Shown here piece after piece: positions 16,414 to 26,168 of a DNA stretch of 64,000 nt. A program made the position numbers and the translations under genes. The notes beneath the pieces were generated by a model. That model was not told the origin of the DNA, ran no database searches, and saw only the letters and a list, made by a program, of their open reading frames with translations. Position 1 is the stretch's first letter. Every line of letters starts with the position of its first letter. The DNA is from Clostridia bacterium (lineage in GTDB: Bacteria; Bacillota; Clostridia; Christensenellales; CAG-138): positions 110,601 to 174,600 of the forward strand of contig JAFYOP010000007.1 of NCBI GenBank assembly GCA_017547885.1, given 5' to 3'.

Positions 16414-18069
16414 ATGTCATTCATCAAAAATCACAAAAAGCTGGTAATTCTGCTCATAGTAGCCGCACTGCTCACGGTGGGCTTCTTTGTGATAAGAGGA
16501 AAGGCAAAGCAGGCTATGGCGGCGCTGACACAGCTCACCGAGGAGACCGCCTTTGTGGAGCGGCGCAGCATACAGAGCAGCATATCCTCCACCGGCCAGA
16601 TAATCAGCGACAACACCCGCAATATCACAGCCACACTTACGGGCTATGAGGTGCTGACGGTAAACGTGGCGGTGGGCGATGTGGTTGCTGAAGGGGAAGT
16701 GCTGTGCGTATTTGACACGGAGGACCTTGAAAAGAGCCTTGAGGACGCAGAGGATGCCCTTTCCGCCGCAAGGACACAGAGCAAGGTATCCGTAAACAAC
16801 GCGGAGCGTGCCCTTGAGATGGCAATAGAAACCAAAAACTACCAGATAGAGACCGCCGCCCGCAATATCATCAACGCCCACAACGGCTATGAAAAGGCGT
16901 ATGACAGCTATGATGAGCTGCGTTCTCAGCTCAGCGACGCAAAGTCCGCGCGGGATACAGCCAGGGCGGAGTTAAATGCTGTGTCCGGCCCTGTTGAGGA
17001 TACTGCTGAGTATAAAAAATGGGCTCAGGAGCAGGAAGAATATAACAAGGCACTGGAAAACTACAATGGCTTTGCGGAGGATGCCAACAAAACGCCGGAA
17101 GAAAATCAGGCGGCAAAGGATCAGCTGCTTGCCGAAGTAACAGCCGCCGAAACAGAGCTTGCGGCGGCGGAAGCTGCCCTCAACACCCTGAACCTTGAAG
17201 GGCGCAGGGCTATGGCGGAGGCGGCGTATTCGGCGGCGGAAAAGGCTTACAGCTCCCTTGAATCCTCCCTCAGTACCGCGGAAAACGCTGTGGATTCCGC
17301 ATGGATAGCCCTGCAGAACGCACAGGCCGCCTACGACTACACCGTGGCATCACAGGAAAGCTCCCTCAGGGGCAGCAAGGACGCGGTAAAGAGCGCAGAG
17401 GCGGGTGCGGGGGTTGCCACCATACAGCAGGAGAGCAGCGTGGACAGCCTGAATAAGCAGATAGAGAAGGGCGAAGTGACCGCGGATATCGGCGGCACCG
17501 TTACCGCCGTGAACATCAAAGAGGGGGAGCGCTACGCCGGCGGCGCAATAGTTACCATACAGGACACCGGCGCTTTGGTAGTATCCGCAGAGATTGACGA
17601 ATACGACATTGCGGACGTTGAGATGGGCATGAAGGCGGTGTTCAAAACCGACTCCACCCGTGAGGAACAGCTGACAGGTGAGGTGATATTCATATCCCCC
17701 ACCCCCACCCCCGGCAGCAATGTTACCTATCAGGTAAAGGTGAGGATAGACTCCGACACCTCACGCCTTCGCATAGGCATGAACGCCAAGCTGAACATAA
17801 TACTTGAGGAGACCGCAGACGTGCTCACCGTGCCCTATGACGCGATACAGCAGGACGAAAAGGGCAATGACGTTATCTATGCCGTGGAGCACACCGAAAA
17901 CGGCGGCGTCATCAAGACCGCCATCCCTGTGACTGTGGGAGTGGAGGGTGATTACTACGTTGAGGTCAGCGGCGATATAAAGGAGGGCATGGAGATATCA
18001 CTGCCCACGGATAAGTTCTTTGACTTTGCCGCCATAGAGGAGGAGATGAAGGCCTCCATGGGTGGATAG
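16414..18069 (+). CDS. HlyD/MacA-type efflux adaptor (membrane fusion protein)
   Basis: 551 residues. N-terminal membrane anchor (HKKLVILLIVAALLTVGFFV), a barrel-sandwich/biotinyl-lipoyl half (TGYEVLTVNVAVGDVVAEGE), a long coiled-coil hairpin rich in Ala/Glu (residues about 105-320), the second lipoyl half (VTADIGGTVTAVNIKEGERY) and C-terminal beta-barrel and membrane-proximal domains (VRIDSDTSRLRIGMNAKLNI). The 200-residue coiled coil is long for a Gram-positive. It leads an operon with the MacB-like ATPase and permease, with 2 bp to the next gene, and probably forms the extracytoplasmic part of that exporter. Confidence 0.9.
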   Translation: MSFIKNHKKLVILLIVAALLTVGFFVIRGKAKQAMAALTQLTEETAFVERRSIQSSISSTGQIISDNTRNITATLTGYEVLTVNVAVGDVVAEGEVLCVFDTEDLEKSLEDAEDALSAARTQSKVSVNNAERALEMAIETKNYQIETAARNIINAHNGYEKAYDSYDELRSQLSDAKSARDTARAELNAVSGPVEDTAEYKKWAQEQEEYNKALENYNGFAEDANKTPEENQAAKDQLLAEVTAAETELAAAEAALNTLNLEGRRAMAEAAYSAAEKAYSSLESSLSTAENAVDSAWIALQNAQAAYDYTVASQESSLRGSKDAVKSAEAGAGVATIQQESSVDSLNKQIEKGEVTADIGGTVTAVNIKEGERYAGGAIVTIQDTGALVVSAEIDEYDIADVEMGMKAVFKTDSTREEQLTGEVIFISPTPTPGSNVTYQVKVRIDSDTSRLRIGMNAKLNIILEETADVLTVPYDAIQQDEKGNDVIYAVEHTENGGVIKTAIPVTVGVEGDYYVEVSGDIKEGMEISLPTDKFFDFAAIEEEMKASMGG

Positions 18070-18071
18070 CC

Positions 18072-18779
18072 ATGGAAGAGCGGAAAAACATGATACACCT
18101 TCGGGGGATAAAAAAGCGATTCTTCGAGGGGACGGAAAACCAGATAGAGGTACTCAAGGGCATAGACCTTGACGTATATGAGGGCGAGTTTGTGTCCATA
18201 GTGGGCGCATCGGGTTCCGGCAAGTCCACATTGATGAACATCATCGGCGCGCTGGACAGGGCAAGCGAAGGCACATACATACTGGACGGGGTAAACATAG
18301 GCCGCGCCAACGACGACCGCCTTTCCCACATACGCAATAAAAAGATAGGCTTTGTATTTCAGACCTACAACCTTATCCCCCGCACCAACGCCCTGAAGAA
18401 CGTGGAGCGGCCAATGCTGTACGCAGGCACCCCCAAGGGGGAGCGCACAAAGCGGGCAATGGAGCTATTGGAGCTGGTGGAGATGCAGGACCGCATAAAG
18501 CACAACCCGGATGAGCTGTCCGGCGGACAGAAGCAGCGTGTGGCAATAGCCCGTGCCATGGCAAACAGGCCTGCCATACTCCTTGCGGATGAGCCCACAG
18601 GCGCCCTGGACTCCAAGACAGGCCGCCTTATAATGGATATATTCCACAGGCTGAACAAGGAGCAGAGCATGACGATACTGCTCATAACCCACTCTCCCGA
18701 GCTTGCGGAGGAGACCGGCCGCATATTCACCCTGATGGACGGGGAAATAATAGACGAGAGGAAGGGCAGCCTATGCTGA
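18072..18779 (+). CDS. ABC transporter ATP-binding protein (MacB/LolD type)
   Basis: 235 residues, the size of stand-alone MacB-class ATPases. Walker A GASGSGKST, signature LSGGQKQRVAIARA, Walker B ILLADEPTGALDS, and the H-loop TILLITHSPELAEE are all intact. The stretch VFQTYNLIPRTNALKNVERPM is characteristic of the LolD/MacB branch. ATG 18072 lies 2 bp after the adaptor stop; ATG 18090 (MIHLRGIKKRF) is an alternative start. It overlaps the permease gene by 7 bp, so the three genes are coupled. Confidence 0.93.
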   Translation: MEERKNMIHLRGIKKRFFEGTENQIEVLKGIDLDVYEGEFVSIVGASGSGKSTLMNIIGALDRASEGTYILDGVNIGRANDDRLSHIRNKKIGFVFQTYNLIPRTNALKNVERPMLYAGTPKGERTKRAMELLELVEMQDRIKHNPDELSGGQKQRVAIARAMANRPAILLADEPTGALDSKTGRLIMDIFHRLNKEQSMTILLITHSPELAEETGRIFTLMDGEIIDERKGSLC

Positions 18780-20059
18780 TATGGGAAAACATACTGCTGG
18801 CCCTTTCCGGCCTCAGGGCAAACAAGATGCGGGCCTTTCTTACCATGCTTGGCATAATCATCGGCATAGGCTCCGTCATCACCATAATGACCCTTGGTGA
18901 ATCAGTTACGGATTCCTTTACCTCCTCCATGCAGTCTCTGGGGGCAAACAACGTTACCGTTGCCATTCAGCCCAAGCAGGATGAGGAGGAGATGGACGGG
19001 GGCATGGCCTTTATGGCCATAAATTCCTCTGCCATGCCTCAGGATAAGGATTACATAACCGACGAAATGATATCCGCCCTCAGGGAATCCTACGGGGAGG
19101 AGATGCTGGGCATATCCATATCCGAAAGCGCCGGGGACGGACGGGCGGAAAACGGCAAGCTGTATGCCAACGTATCCGTAACAGGGGTAAACGCCGACTA
19201 CTTCCTTGCGGGAGAGCCTGAGATACTTGCGGGGCGCATGCTGACAGAAAGCGAACTGGCCGGCGATAAGCGGCTTGCGGTGGTGTCTGATAAGCTGGTG
19301 AACAATATGTTTGCCGGGGATATGGAGCGGGCCGTCGGCAGCACCCTTGAGGTGACCACCGGAGACAGCTTTTACAGCTATACGGTAGTTGGCGTATATA
19401 AGTACGAGATGAACCTGTACAATATGTACTTTGGCGCGGAGAAGGATATCCGCACCACCATGTACATACCCATTGGGGCGGCCCGGGCCGCCACCCATTC
19501 CACCGCGGGATATTCCTCAATTACCGCCATAACCGCCCCGGGGGTGGATTCCACCCGCTTTGCTTCCCGGGTAGAGCGCTTCCTCAACGCATACTATCGC
19601 AACAACAGGGACTATGAGGTCTCCGCCTTCAGCATGGAAAGCATGGTGTCCGAGTTTACCTCTGTGCTGGGCACCATCGAAACTGCCATCTCGGTAATCG
19701 CAGGCATATCCCTGCTGGTTGGCGGCATAGGGGTAATGAACATAATGCTGGTATCCATTACAGAGCGCACCCGCGAAATTGGCACCTGCAAGGCACTGGG
19801 CGCCACCAACGGCTCAATACGACTGCAGTTCATAATCGAAGCGGTGATAATCTGCCTTATCGGCGGCGCGCTGGGCGTGGCCCTTGGTGTTACGGCGGGC
19901 AGCCTTGCCAGCAAGGCATTGGGCTTCCCCGCCAGCGCCAGCATAAAGAGCATAGTCATCGCCCTGCTGTTCTCCATGTCCATAGGGGTGTTCTTCGGCT
20001 ACTACCCCGCCAACAAGGCCGCCAATATGGATCCCATCAATGCGCTCAGGTATGAGTAG
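18773..20059 (+). CDS. ABC transporter permease, MacB/FtsX family
   Basis: 428 residues. Topology of the MacB/FtsX family: one N-terminal helix with the typical ANKMRAFLTMLGIIIGIGSV, a large extracytoplasmic domain (residues about 50-285) and three C-terminal helices, with the conserved ERTREIGTCKALGA coupling segment between helices 2 and 3 and the terminal FFGYYPANKAANMDPINALRYE region. With the adaptor and ATPase it makes a tripartite-like efflux system; in monoderms such systems export peptides, lantibiotics or drugs. Followed within 9 bp by family P copy 4. Confidence 0.92.
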   Translation: MLIWENILLALSGLRANKMRAFLTMLGIIIGIGSVITIMTLGESVTDSFTSSMQSLGANNVTVAIQPKQDEEEMDGGMAFMAINSSAMPQDKDYITDEMISALRESYGEEMLGISISESAGDGRAENGKLYANVSVTGVNADYFLAGEPEILAGRMLTESELAGDKRLAVVSDKLVNNMFAGDMERAVGSTLEVTTGDSFYSYTVVGVYKYEMNLYNMYFGAEKDIRTTMYIPIGAARAATHSTAGYSSITAITAPGVDSTRFASRVERFLNAYYRNNRDYEVSAFSMESMVSEFTSVLGTIETAISVIAGISLLVGGIGVMNIMLVSITERTREIGTCKALGATNGSIRLQFIIEAVIICLIGGALGVALGVTAGSLASKALGFPASASIKSIVIALLFSMSIGVFFGYYPANKAANMDPINALRYE

Positions 20060-20067
20060 GCAGGCAT

Positions 20068-20129
20068 CTTCTTTTCTCTTTCTTTTCCGACGGGAAAAGA
20101 AGAGAAAAGAAGCAAAAGAGAAAGAAAAG
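20068..20129 (+). repeat. Family P hairpin, copy 4
   Basis: Simple-palindrome end (CTTCTTTTCTCTTTC) 9 bp after the permease stop. Downstream box: AGTATGCTTAGATG then TGCTGTCC before the terminator at 20179. Confidence 0.78.
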
Positions 20130-20178
20130 CGAAAGAAAAGATATTATTTATGTATTAGTATGCTTAGATGTGCTGTCC

Positions 20179-20208
20179 AAAAAGCTGCTCGGAGGGAGCA
20201 GCTTTTTT
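20179..20208 (+). terminator. Terminator of the macAB-like operon
   Basis: AAAAAGCTGCTC / GAGCAGCTTTTTT stem; the stem sequence differs from copy 1 by paired changes. Confidence 0.85.
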
Positions 20209-20300
20209 GTATAGGTGGGATATGGGCTGCGTTGTCATTGCGAACCAGTCCCCAGACTGGTGTGGCAATTCGTATCCCTTTTATGATGAGAGAAAAGGAA

Positions 20301-20333
20301 TATTTATCTAATCCCGCCCACCGCCCTTTAAGG
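20301..20333 (+). repeat. Family A left-end remnant
   Basis: TATTTATCTAATCCCGCCC then ACCGCCCTTTAAGG only; the rest of the element is gone. Confidence 0.5.
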
Positions 20334-20439
20334 ATAAAAATTCCCTTCAATCGGTAGAATTGTTCATATTTAACCTGTATACTCATAGCATACAGCCCGA
20401 CATTCTGTCGGCGTTTCAGAGTAAAGGGGGTATTGCCCT

Positions 20440-21519
20440 GTGAAAAAACTGAGCATTTTTATTCTTGCCCTGTGCTGCTTAATGCTCTGCGCCTGCGGCG
20501 ACAGGCTGCATAGCTTATCCGGCAAGGTGGTTGCATCGGGGATGACCGAAGAGGAAAACTCTTACTGCATTCTCAGCACATATGAGGGCAAAAAAACAGG
20601 CATAATCATCACGGAGGAGACCAGGATTTATTCCGTTGACCAAGACATAAATATACAGACCCTAAAAGAGCGGGGACTTGTGGACACGGCGGTATGGGCC
20701 GCCGGCGTCAAAGCCCGTGATGAGCGGCTTACCCACGAAGGCAGGAAGATAACCGCCTATGAAGCCAGCGACATAGATATAGCGGGATATTTAAGCGAGG
20801 ATACCGTCACCCTGCCGGATGGGGCAAAGATGAACATATGGCAGTATTATGACGGCGTCATCTATACCGCCCCCAACGGAACCGAGCTGCTTAGCGTAAG
20901 ATATCCCATGGGTCCTGATAATTCCTACGTGGGCGAGGTGGAAAGCCTTGATGACTTGGAGGAAAAAGTAAAGAGCCCTGTTCTTGAGTTTTACCGGCAG
21001 CGTGGAGTGCTGTATGACGAGATGGCGGAGCTGGAAAAGGCATACGGGGCCTTTGTGAAAGCTGCGGACCCTGCAAATTACAGGCTGCGCCACATAAGCC
21101 AGGACGTATCCCCCTCCGCCTCAAATGAGCGGGTCATGTGTTTCATTACCACCGTAATGCTGCCCCTTGACGGCGCAGACCCGTATGGGGCAAACGTGCA
21201 TGAGCTCCGCTCGGGCCAGGCCTTTGATAAGACTACCGGAGAGCATATCAATAGCTTTGACCTGTTTTCCTGCCCGCCAACCGAGGCGCTGCGGCGCATG
21301 ATGGACATAGCGGGAGTAACAGACCCTGCGCTGAGGGAGGAATTGGAGCAGGCATTTGAGCCGGAATGCGTTATACTGTTTCCCGACAATCTCGAGGTGT
21401 GCTTCAACAAGGGCACCCTGCCCAGCCAGCAGCACGGCTATATGCTGGGGCTGGACTATGACGACAGGCTGCTGGAGATACTTCACCCCTGGGCGGTACC
21501 CTTCGGCAGCGATAAATAG
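20440..21519 (+). CDS. Lipoprotein with RsiV/DUF3298-like C-terminal region
   Basis: 359 residues from GTG 20440 (after AAAGGGGGT). Lipobox LMLCACG places the acylated Cys near residue 19. Residues 25-110 form a small beta domain; the C-terminal half (FITTVMLPLDGADPYG, then NLEVCFNKGTLPSQQHGYML and the terminal WAVPFG) resembles the DUF3298 region of RsiV-type surface proteins, which in RsiV binds lysozyme. That similarity is by eye and weak, and no sigma-factor-binding or transmembrane anti-sigma segment is present. Independent gene with a terminator after it. Confidence 0.6.
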   Translation: MKKLSIFILALCCLMLCACGDRLHSLSGKVVASGMTEEENSYCILSTYEGKKTGIIITEETRIYSVDQDINIQTLKERGLVDTAVWAAGVKARDERLTHEGRKITAYEASDIDIAGYLSEDTVTLPDGAKMNIWQYYDGVIYTAPNGTELLSVRYPMGPDNSYVGEVESLDDLEEKVKSPVLEFYRQRGVLYDEMAELEKAYGAFVKAADPANYRLRHISQDVSPSASNERVMCFITTVMLPLDGADPYGANVHELRSGQAFDKTTGEHINSFDLFSCPPTEALRRMMDIAGVTDPALREELEQAFEPECVILFPDNLEVCFNKGTLPSQQHGYMLGLDYDDRLLEILHPWAVPFGSDK

Positions 21520-21537
21520 GTTTCTTATCCGCAATGC

Positions 21538-21566
21538 AAAAAGCCCCATCCTTTATGGGGCTTTTT
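21538..21566. terminator. Bidirectional terminator between the lipoprotein gene and dusB
   Basis: AAAAAGCCCCAT / ATGGGGCTTTTT. It ends the plus-strand lipoprotein gene and, read on the minus strand, closes the family P module downstream of dusB. Confidence 0.85.
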
Positions 21567-21615
21567 GGACAGCACTTTTAAGTATGCTTTTATTTATATC
21601 CAATCTAAACTTTCT

Positions 21616-21679
21616 CTTTTCTTTTTCTTTTGCTTCTTTTCTTGTTTCTTTTCCCGTTGGAAAAGAAAAAGAAAAGAAG
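21616..21679 (-). repeat. Family P hairpin, copy 5
   Basis: Simple-palindrome end lies 9 bp from the dusB stop. The minus-strand box TAAAAGCATACTTAAAAG, TGCTGTCC links it to the terminator at 21538. Confidence 0.78.
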
Positions 21680-21688
21680 ACAGGCAGC

Positions 21689-22651
21689 TTAAAACTCCCC
21701 GCCCTCAACAAACCTTCGTATCATGCCCACCATCTCTTCGGCGGTAGAAGCCCGGGTGGCGGCGGCGCGGAAGGCGGAGGCGCCCCGCATGCCCCTGACG
21801 TAGTAGGCGATGTGCTTGCGCATTTCCACAACCGAGCGGGGGCCCTTGTGGGCAACTATGCCCTCAATGTGCCGTATGGCGATAGCCATGCGCTCCTGCT
21901 CTGTGGGCGGGGTAAAGGGCATGCCTGCTATGGCTGCCTTTATCTCGGGGAAAATGTGGGGATTGCCCAATGCGCCCCGGCCTATCATTATGCCATCGCA
22001 GTTGGTGTGGGCTTTGAGGGCAAGGGCGGACTTTGCGTCTGTCACGTCGCCGTTGCCTATTACAGGTATGGACAGGGCGGCCTTAACGGTGGCAATGGCA
22101 TCCCAGTCGGCGGTGCCGGAGTACATCTGCTCACGGGTGCGGCCGTGGAGGGTCACCATGGATGCGCCGGACTGCTCCGCCATCTTTGCAAAGTCAAGGT
22201 AGTTTTCCGAAGTTTTGTCCCAGCCCTTGCGGAACTTGACGCTGACAGGAAGGGAAGATGCCTTGGATACGGACTCTATCACCTTAGCGGCGTGGAGGGG
22301 CTCCTTCATAAGTGCGCTGCCTTCTCCGTTGCCGGTTATCTTGGGGGCGGGGCAGCCCATGTTGATGTCGATGAGGGCAACATCGCCGTGGTATTCATCG
22401 CATATGCGCTTTGCCATGTCCGCCATTATGGAGGGCTCACGGCCGAAAAGCTGTATGCCGCAGGGGCGCTCCACAGGGGAGGTCTCCAGAAGCTCCGCGC
22501 TTTTGCCGCCGAAGCTCAGGCCCTTGGCGCTGACCATTTCGCTGAAGGTGAAATCGCACCCCTGCTCACGGCAAAGGGCGCGGTATGTCATGTCTGTAAA
22601 GCCGGCCATGGGGGCCAGCATTATGGGGAATCCGTCAAAGGGCAGCTTCAT
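21689..22651 (-). CDS. dusB: tRNA-dihydrouridine synthase
   Basis: 320 residues, normal for the DusB group. Dus enzymes reduce uridines in tRNA using FMN and NADPH. Visible: the FMN barrel start LAPMAGFTDMTYR, DINMGCPAPKITGNGEGSAL with the catalytic Cys at about residue 99, VKFRKGWD, VTLHGRTREQMYSG, and the phosphate-binding NGDVTDAKSA and IGRGALGNPHIF. The start is preceded by AAGGGATC. Subfamily (DusB) is inferred from the NMGCP..K motif and host type. Monocistronic with a family P module as its 3' end. Confidence 0.92.
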   Translation of the reverse strand: MKLPFDGFPIMLAPMAGFTDMTYRALCREQGCDFTFSEMVSAKGLSFGGKSAELLETSPVERPCGIQLFGREPSIMADMAKRICDEYHGDVALIDINMGCPAPKITGNGEGSALMKEPLHAAKVIESVSKASSLPVSVKFRKGWDKTSENYLDFAKMAEQSGASMVTLHGRTREQMYSGTADWDAIATVKAALSIPVIGNGDVTDAKSALALKAHTNCDGIMIGRGALGNPHIFPEIKAAIAGMPFTPPTEQERMAIAIRHIEGIVAHKGPRSVVEMRKHIAYYVRGMRGASAFRAAATRASTAEEMVGMIRRFVEGGEF

Positions 22652-22737
22652 AGTGTGTTTGTGATCCCTTGGGTTGTGTATGAATTATTTTACTATCCCG
22701 CCCGGCCGCAAGCGAGGTTATAAGTAATAGTGAACAG

Positions 22738-23020
22738 GTTATTATCTATACCCGCCCGCCACCCTCGTCGTCGCGGACTCCGCTTGCTCGCGGCCATATC
22801 CACAAGGGACATGCCCTCTCGCTCACTCCATCGCTCCTCCTCTCCGCGAAAAACCGTCGTACCTTTGGGTTTTTCGCGGGCTTGCGGGAAAACGGGGCGC
22901 ACTTTCGCAGATATCAGATAATAGCCATACTTTCTTTTAATGTTGAGTAATGATTACCGTCTATCGTCTTCGCCTTTAGGCGTAGATACCTTAAAAGGGT
23001 GGCGGGTGGGATATGAAATA
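22738..23020. repeat. Family A element with family B core
   Basis: Left end at 22742 (TTATCTATACCCGCCCGCC) and right end at about 23020 (GGGTGGCGGGTGGG, ATATGAAATA) enclose a GC-rich family B stretch (22764-22890: CTCGTCGTCGCGGACTCC .. CGGCCATATCCACAAGG .. CCATCGCTCC). An A' remnant (TTTTACTATCCCGCCC) lies at 22688. Confidence 0.6.
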
Positions 23021-23081
23021 TTATCCGTTTCACTTTAACCAATGCATGTAACTTGCCTTGTGGGAAGGGAACAGATATTTA

Positions 23082-23651
23082 TCAGGCCTCGGGTGTGGGG
23101 GAGGGCAGCAGGGAATAATCCGGGGTGGGGAGAGGCTCCTCTTCGGGGCTGTTCATCACCAGCAGCATGTCGCTTATATACCAGCGTCCGTCGGTGCGGG
23201 TGAGCTTTACGTTGTACACTGCGGCGGGCCACTCCGGGAAGGTGATGCCCTCGGGGGCGCCTTCATTGGGGGTGGCGGAGATGGAAAGGAGCTTTTCGTA
23301 TACCTTTACGGTGGCGTTTTTATCCCAGGGCAGCACGAAAAGGTTTTTGACCTCTATTTTGTAGATAAAGTTGGTAACTTTAAAGTTATCGTACGTCCCG
23401 TTATAAAGGGCCGGGTCTTTTGATACGAAATCCTCGGTAAAGTACTCGGTAAGGGCGGTTATCTCGCCCCCCTGCAGTACGTATTCCGCCCTCAGCTCAA
23501 GGCCCTCGGTGACCAGTATGTAAAGGTTGCTTATGTGCATGGCGGTAACGAACACACCAAGGCACAGCACTATCACAAGCGCAACGCTCAGCATTGTGCG
23601 CAGCAGATACCATATGGACCGCCGTGCAATGGCGTATTGATTGCGTGACAT
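23082..23651 (-). CDS. Single-pass membrane protein of unknown function
   Basis: 189 residues. A basic N-tail (MSRNQYAIARRS) precedes one transmembrane helix (LLRTMLSVALVIVLCLGVFV), so the rest is extracytoplasmic. The outer part (residues 50-165) has alternating helix and strands, with LTEYFTEDFV and YNVKLTRTDGRWYISDMLLV, reminiscent of an NTF2-like or DUF4829-like fold, and a short Pro-rich tail (PLPTPDYSLLPSPTPEA). No catalytic motif is seen. No clear promoter found. Function unknown. Confidence 0.7.
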   Translation of the reverse strand: MSRNQYAIARRSIWYLLRTMLSVALVIVLCLGVFVTAMHISNLYILVTEGLELRAEYVLQGGEITALTEYFTEDFVSKDPALYNGTYDNFKVTNFIYKIEVKNLFVLPWDKNATVKVYEKLLSISATPNEGAPEGITFPEWPAAVYNVKLTRTDGRWYISDMLLVMNSPEEEPLPTPDYSLLPSPTPEA

Positions 23652-23740
23652 GGCTTATTCCTCGCTTCGCATAATCTTACACATTTATCATAGCATATCG
23701 GGGCGGGGTAAGCAAATGAACAGATTGTGAGGAAATGGGA

Positions 23741-23800
23741 TTTTACTGCCCCCCACCCAGTTACCATTTCAATGTGGCTTTTTCTTACAGAAAAGCGGGA
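23741..23800 (+). repeat. Family A left-end fragment, A' terminus
   Basis: TTTTACTGCCCCCCACCC terminus plus hairpin GCTTTTTCTTACAGAAAAGC. Confidence 0.5.
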
Positions 23801-23894
23801 CGTGATCTCGAAGGGGTGTCATTGCGAGGAGGGCAATGCCCGACGTGGCAATCCGCACTCCGCCGGAGACGTAAGGGTAAATGATAAGGGTATT

Positions 23895-24070
23895 ATTATC
23901 TATACCCACCCACCACCCTTCAAAGAAGCTTCTCCCTGCGGGAGAAGCGGACGTACTAACGGAGCGTGGGATAATAACCATGCTTTGATTTTTAGGATAA
24001 GTAATGATCGCCGTCTATCGTCTTCGCATTTAGGCGAAGATACATTAAAAGGGTGGTGGGTTTAGATAAT
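23895..24070. repeat. Family A element, complete copy
   Basis: Inverted relative to the first copy: the GAAGCTTCTCCC hairpin is at the left and CTTCGCATTTAGGCGAAG at the right. Core contains GCGTGGGATAATAACCATGC, shared with the copy at 35043. Confidence 0.75.
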
Positions 24071-24121
24071 TTCACCTCTTCACCATTCGCTATTACCTGT
24101 TCCCTCAATTCCCGCCTCTGC

Positions 24122-24150
24122 TTGAATATGCAGATATAGTGTGGTAAAAT
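24122..24150 (+). promoter_or_regulatory. Sigma-A promoter for tyrS-yigZ
   Basis: -35 TTGAAT (24122-24127), 17-bp spacer, -10 TAAAAT (24145-24150), about 34 bp from the expected start of transcription to the ATG; too short for a T-box leader. Confidence 0.7.
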
Positions 24151-24190
24151 TCAACTAACTATGAAAATAGCATACAAAGGAGTAAAAACC

Positions 24191-25417
24191 ATGAAGAACG
24201 TATACGATGTGCTGGCCGAAAGGGGCTTTCTTAAGCAGTGTTCCCACCCGGAGGAGCTGTATGAGCTGCTGGGCAAGGAAAAGGTAGCTTTTTATATCGG
24301 CTTTGACCCCACCGCCGACAGCCTGCATATCGGACACTACGTTGCCCTGATGACCATGGCACACATGCAGCGTGCCGGCCATCTGCCCATCGTGCTGCTG
24401 GGCGGCGGCACCGCCGTAATAGGCGACCCCTCCGGCAAGAGCGACATGCGCCGCATGATGACCATGGAAGAAATAGACCACAACGCCTCCTGCTTCCAGA
24501 AGCAGATGAGCAGGCTGATAGACTTCAGCGAGGGCAAGGCCATCGTTGCCAACAACGCAGAGTGGCTCCGTCCCCTCAATTACCTTGACTTTATGCGTGA
24601 GATAGGCGTGCATTTCTCGGTAAACCGCATGCTGTCCTTCGAGTGCTACAAGCAGCGCATGGAAAAGGGCCTTACCTTCTTTGAAATGGGCTACATGCTG
24701 ATGCAGAGCTACGACTTCCTGGAGCTGAACAGGCGCCACGGCTGTATACTGCAGATGGGCGGCGACGACCAGTGGAGCAATATGCTGGGCGGCGTTGAGC
24801 TTATCCGCAAGAAGGAGCAGAAGCCCGCATACTGCCTGACTACCTCCCTTCTGACCACCAGCGAGGGCAAGAAGATGGGCAAGACCGAGAAGGGCGCCCT
24901 GTGGCTGGATGCAAACAAGACCAGCGTTTACGATTTCTATCAGTACTGGCGCAATGTTGACGACGCGGACGTTGAAAAGTGCCTGAGCCTTCTTACCTTC
25001 ATCCCCATGGAGGAAGTAAAGGCACTGTGCGCAGAGGGCGGCGCGGCCCTCAACAACGCCAAGAAGGTGCTGGCCTTTGCCCTTACCGAGCAGGTACACG
25101 GCACTGAGGAAGCCGAAAAGGCCAGGGCAGCGGCAGAGGCTCTCTTTGGCGGCGGCGGCGACATTTCCAACATGCCCACCGTAGCCCTTACCGCAGAAGA
25201 CGTGGAGGCCACCGGCCTTCGCGTGACCGACCTCTTAGTAATGGGCAAGCTTGCAAAGAGCAAGTCCGACGCCCGCAGGCTTATCGAGTCCGGCTCCGTA
25301 CAGGCAGACGACGTAAAGGTAGAGGATGTATACGCCGTGATCGACGAAAGCAAGCTTTCTGACGGCGTGATCATCAAGAAGGGCAAGAAGGGCTTTGTTC
25401 GCGTAGTTCGCGCATGA
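24191..25417 (+). CDS. tyrS: Tyrosyl-tRNA synthetase
   Basis: 408 residues. Class I synthetase charging tRNA-Tyr. The HIGH signature is [16 protein letters not shown] (residues about 36-51), the KMSKS loop appears as [10 protein letters not shown] (about 223-232), and the C-terminal S4 RNA-binding domain is seen in [23 protein letters not shown] 24191 is chosen over the in-frame ATG 24161 because AAAGGAG stands 9 bases before it and homologous sequence begins here. Overlaps the next gene by 4 bp (ATGA). Confidence 0.95.
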   Translation: MKNVYDVLAERGFLKQCSHPEELYELLGKEKVAFYIGFDPTADSLHIGHYVALMTMAHMQRAGHLPIVLLGGGTAVIGDPSGKSDMRRMMTMEEIDHNASCFQKQMSRLIDFSEGKAIVANNAEWLRPLNYLDFMREIGVHFSVNRMLSFECYKQRMEKGLTFFEMGYMLMQSYDFLELNRRHGCILQMGGDDQWSNMLGGVELIRKKEQKPAYCLTTSLLTTSEGKKMGKTEKGALWLDANKTSVYDFYQYWRNVDDADVEKCLSLLTFIPMEEVKALCAEGGAALNNAKKVLAFALTEQVHGTEEAEKARAAAEALFGGGGDISNMPTVALTAEDVEATGLRVTDLLVMGKLAKSKSDARRLIESGSVQADDVKVEDVYAVIDESKLSDGVIIKKGKKGFVRVVRA

Positions 25418-26043
25418 TAGGATATCGCTCAGTGGATAAAAGCTCCGAAACGGAGTACATAATCAACCGCTCAAGGTTTATAGGACGCTGCTTCCCCGTC
25501 ACAAGCGAGGAGGCAGCCCTTTCCCTGCTTGGGGATATACGCAAAAAGCACTGGGACGCCACCCACAACTGCTTTGCCTACCGCATTGGCGAAACCGCCT
25601 CCATAGCCCGCTTTTCGGATGACGGAGAGCCCGGCGGCACTGCGGGCATGCCCATAATGGACGTGCTGCGCTCCAAGGAGCTGACGGACGTGCTGGTGGT
25701 GGTCACCCGCTATTTCGGCGGGGTGCTGCTTGGTGCGGGGGGCCTGGTGAGGGCCTATTCAAGGAGCGCCGCAGACGCGGTGACAGAGGCTGGCATAGTG
25801 TCCTACGTTCCCGCAAAGCAGCTCAGCGTATCCATGGACTATTCCCGCTATGGCAGTATGGAGCAGTACATCCGCTCCGCTGTGCAGGTGGAGGATGTGG
25901 AGTTTATGGAAAACGTCACCATGAAGGTGGTGGCGGCGGAGGAAAGGCTTTCTGCCTTTATAAAGGATATCACCGAGCGCAGCGACGGCAGATGCATCCC
26001 CCAAATAACCGGGGAAAGCTATCTGCGCATTAAGGAAATTTAA
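25414..26043 (+). CDS. YigZ/IMPACT family protein
   Basis: 209 residues. The N-terminal IMPACT domain is evident: [44 protein letters not shown] and [22 protein letters not shown]; the C-terminal ferredoxin-like UPF0029 domain follows. Bacterial YigZ proteins resemble the eukaryotic translation regulator IMPACT; their exact role is unknown although a translation-related one is suspected. Coupling to tyrS through an ATGA overlap fits that suspicion. Confidence 0.92.
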   Translation: MIGYRSVDKSSETEYIINRSRFIGRCFPVTSEEAALSLLGDIRKKHWDATHNCFAYRIGETASIARFSDDGEPGGTAGMPIMDVLRSKELTDVLVVVTRYFGGVLLGAGGLVRAYSRSAADAVTEAGIVSYVPAKQLSVSMDYSRYGSMEQYIRSAVQVEDVEFMENVTMKVVAAEERLSAFIKDITERSDGRCIPQITGESYLRIKEI

Positions 26044-26086
26044 ATTTTCTTGGGGGATACTGGCGGAAAAGCATATTGTATTATAT

Positions 26087-26124
26087 AATCAGAATGACTT
26101 GTTATGCTCATTCTGATTTTTTGT
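26087..26124 (+). terminator. Terminator after the yigZ-type gene
   Basis: Perfect 11-bp stem AATCAGAATGA / TCATTCTGATT with a 10-base loop, followed by TTTTTTG. Confidence 0.9.
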
Positions 26125-26168
26125 TTGAGCTGAGCATCCTCAGGAACATATTAGGAGCTGGATCACTT

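Noticed and set aside
21356..22723. 455-codon plus-strand ORF
   Set aside because: Begins in the lipoprotein gene, crosses a terminator and a P hairpin and runs antisense through dusB.
24130..24190. T-box leader before tyrS
   Set aside because: The promoter lies only about 40 bases before the ATG; there is no room for a T-box.
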